Assembly: GCA_035494855.1 (NCBI GenBank)
Contig: DATJGR010000336.1
Span: 1 to 33,290 of the forward strand
Source: DATJGR01 sp035494855
GTDB taxonomy: Bacteria > Pseudomonadota > Gammaproteobacteria > Pseudomonadales > Azotimanducaceae
Reading direction: 5' to 3'
Length of the DNA stretch: 33,290 nucleotides
Positions 31,717-33,290 of this stretch are shown piece by piece (within the stretch, counting starts at the first letter, position 1; each line of letters begins with the position of its first letter). The position numbers and the translations under genes are program-made. Below the pieces are notes generated by a model. That model was not told where the DNA came from. It was given only the letters and a program-made list of their open reading frames with translations, and made no database searches.

Positions 31717-32742
31717 ATGCGTCGCGACGACCTGATCCAAGACCTTGTGAACTCGGAGAATCCTTCGATCCGCTGGAAGGTTCGTATCGGCATGCTAGAC
31801 GAAGACCCGACGTCGCGCGCCATCAAACGGCTGCAGCAACAGATCCGCGAAAGTCCGTTGGTAGCTGCGCTGCTGGCGCGCCGCGACGACGACGGACACA
31901 TTCATGCGCGCTACAACGTGTACGACAAATGGCACGGTGCGCATTGGGTGCTTGCGGCGCTCGCCGACCTCGGCTATCCGCCGCACGACGAATCGCTGTT
32001 TCCGCTGCGCGACCAGGTGCTGTCGCACTGGCTGAAGGATCAGTTTTACCGCGAGTTCGATGCCGGCAGTCGCGCGCAGGCGTACAAGCGTCCCGGTGTG
32101 CCGGTGATGCAAGGACGATATCGGCGCTGCGCGTCGCAGCAGGGCAATGCGCTGCTCGCCGCGACGCGACTCGGCCTGCTCGACGATCGGGCCGATCGGC
32201 TCGTCGAGCGGCTGTTGCATTGGCAATGGCCCGACGGCGGGTGGAACTGCGACAAGAATCCGAGTGCCGATACCTCCTCGTTCATGGAGACACTGTTACC
32301 GATGCGCGGGCTCGCCGCCTACGCAAGGCACGAAGGCGACGCAGGTGCACTGTGTGCAAAAGCACAACGGGCGGCGCGCAAGGCGGCGGACGTGTTTCTG
32401 ACGCGACGGCTGTTCAAACGTCGCGCCGACGGATCGGTGATCGCGCAGGGTTTCACGGCATTGCACTATCCCGTGTACTGGCACTACGACATTCTGGCCG
32501 GTCTGAGAGCGATGGCGGAGCTGGATCTGATCCGCACACCGCGCTGCGCCGACGCGCTCGACCTCCTCGAAGCAAAGGAACTCGAGAGCGGTGGCTGGGC
32601 GGCGGACGATCGCTATTTCAAGACCACGTCGAAGCCGGTGCTCGGCGGCGACTACGTGAACTGGGGTTCGAGCAGGAAGTCGATGAACGAGTGGATCACG
32701 ACCGATGCGCTATCGGTGCTGCATGCGGCCGGCCGGCTCTAA
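31717..32742 (+). CDS. Alpha/alpha-toroid (terpene-cyclase/prenyltransferase-like) protein
   Basis: A 341-residue soluble protein whose helical repeats resemble the alpha-toroid fold of squalene cyclases and protein prenyltransferases. QW-like motifs occur: LLHWQWPDGGWNCDKNP and EAKELESGGWAADDRYF. The usual DxDD acid of cyclases is not seen, so catalysis is uncertain. No signal peptide. Start ATG at 31717 is used; ATG at 31657 is also open but the extension is Arg/Leu rich and unlike a protein domain. It ends three bases before the phospholipase D-family gene on the same strand, so the two are probably coupled. Divergent from the CorA-like gene. Confidence 0.85.
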   Translation: MRRDDLIQDLVNSENPSIRWKVRIGMLDEDPTSRAIKRLQQQIRESPLVAALLARRDDDGHIHARYNVYDKWHGAHWVLAALADLGYPPHDESLFPLRDQVLSHWLKDQFYREFDAGSRAQAYKRPGVPVMQGRYRRCASQQGNALLAATRLGLLDDRADRLVERLLHWQWPDGGWNCDKNPSADTSSFMETLLPMRGLAAYARHEGDAGALCAKAQRAARKAADVFLTRRLFKRRADGSVIAQGFTALHYPVYWHYDILAGLRAMAELDLIRTPRCADALDLLEAKELESGGWAADDRYFKTTSKPVLGGDYVNWGSSRKSMNEWITTDALSVLHAAGRL

Positions 32743-32745
32743 CTC

Positions 32746-33290
32746 TTGTCGCAGTTGCGCAGTGCGGCAGTAACGATCGTTTCACGCGTTCGCTCACGCG
32801 GTTGTACTGCGCCGATCGCTCTCGCGATTCTGTTTTCGTGTCTCGCTGCGTGCGGTTCGTTGCCGCCGCCGGCCGACGGCGCCGCATCGGAGCACTTCTC
32901 CGACGCCGCCGCGACCGATCTGGGTCGTCTCAGCGGACGCTCGGCCGCGGCGCACGGCGATCTCAGCGGCGTGCGGATTCTCGACAGCGGCGTCGACGCG
33001 TTCACCGAACGACTGGCATTGATCGAGTCGGCGCAGCGCTCGATCGATGCGCAGTACTACATCTGGAACAGCGACCTGACGGGCCAGTACATGGCGCAGG
33101 CGATTTACGCTGCGGCGGAGCGCGGCGTGCACGTGCGGCTGTTGCTCGACGACATCAACGTGGCCGGCCGCGACGCGACGATCGCCGCGCTCGACGCGCA
33201 CCGCAACATCGAGATCCGCATCTACAACCCGTTCCCGCAACGCAGCGGGATGCGCAAGATGCTCGACCTCGTCACCGACTTCTCGCGCCT
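32746..33290 (+). CDS. Phospholipase D-family lipoprotein (cardiolipin-synthase-like), 3' end outside window
   Basis: The first 181 codons of a PLD-superfamily protein. A lipobox CLAAC ends a hydrophobic stretch (IALAILFSCLAAC, about residues 24-36), then a conserved PLD N-lobe: VRILDSGVDAFTERLALI, SIDAQYYIWNSDLTGQY and VHVRLLLDDINVAG, a pattern seen in ClsC/YmdC-like phosphatidyl-transferases. The HxK(x)4D catalytic motif is not reached in this window. The start is TTG at 32746, three bases after the toroid gene stop; no ATG or GTG is available before the lipobox and no clear ribosome-binding site is seen. A second TTG at 32755 is possible. Likely a periplasm-facing lipoprotein acting on phospholipids. 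Confidence 0.88.
   Translation, partial: MSQLRSAAVTIVSRVRSRGCTAPIALAILFSCLAACGSLPPPADGAASEHFSDAAATDLGRLSGRSAAAHGDLSGVRILDSGVDAFTERLALIESAQRSIDAQYYIWNSDLTGQYMAQAIYAAAERGVHVRLLLDDINVAGRDATIAALDAHRNIEIRIYNPFPQRSGMRKMLDLVTDFSR

Noticed and set aside
1..33290. CRISPR array, tRNA, rRNA, insertion sequence, prophage
   Set aside because: No regularly spaced repeats, no cloverleaf or rRNA-like stretch and no transposase, integrase or phage gene were seen.

Overview
This is a gene-dense, GC-rich (low-to-mid 60s % by eye) chromosomal window from a Gram-negative bacterium, most likely a gammaproteobacterium of the Nevskiales/Steroidobacterales/Xanthomonadales type. The placement rests on gene content: OmpA/DUF4398 lipoproteins, an OmpR/EnvZ-type system with a Spy/CpxP-like partner, tandem PhyH dioxygenases, a bacterial P450, and TIR/TPR and TTC38-type proteins. 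The order cannot be fixed from sequence alone. I saw no tRNA, rRNA, CRISPR, transposase or phage gene.

Layout. (1) 1-3920, minus strand: two tandem PhyH-type oxygenases, a TIR/TolB-like/TPR protein and the start of a short-chain dehydrogenase, read as one operon. (2) 4037-4741: an ankyrin-repeat protein on the plus strand. (3) 4764-9340, minus: a heterodimeric ABC exporter whose two genes overlap, followed by an overlapping GNAT-like gene. (4) 9511-11349: divergent LLM oxidoreductase and aldo/keto reductase. (5) 11379-14673, minus: an amino-acid-type solute-binding protein, an SLC13/ArsB-like permease and a mutarotase-like protein. (6) 14674-15030: non-coding, carrying a foldback repeat. (7) 15031-16600: a glutathione transferase and a YebC-family protein. 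(8) 16609-21098: a two-component system (minus, followed by a TTC38-like TPR gene) divergent from a His-rich LTxxQ periplasmic protein and a small membrane methyltransferase. The shared intergenic region holds two matching GTAAC-N5-GTTAC-type sites and a TATAAT box directly before the regulator's start codon. (9) 21113-25111, minus: an M48 membrane protease, a cytochrome P450 and an amidase. (10) 25222-26848: an exported beta-carbonic anhydrase overlapping a propeller lipoprotein. (11) 26842-28501: a truncated regulator remnant, then an ArsR-SRPBCC-VOC operon with a very clear promoter/operator. (12) 28533-31618, minus: a CorA-related membrane protein and two DUF4398/OmpA lipoproteins. (13) 31717-33290: a toroid (terpene-cyclase-like) protein and the start of a phospholipase D-family lipoprotein.

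The points most worth following up are the operator/promoter arrangement between the response regulator and the His-rich protein gene; the ArsR operator; two genes (TIR-TPR and GNAT) whose conserved N-termini lie upstream of any ATG/GTG/TTG and seem to begin at ATC codons tied to the preceding stop; the 108-bp foldback repeat; and the unusual CorA-like protein with a very large N-terminal domain.
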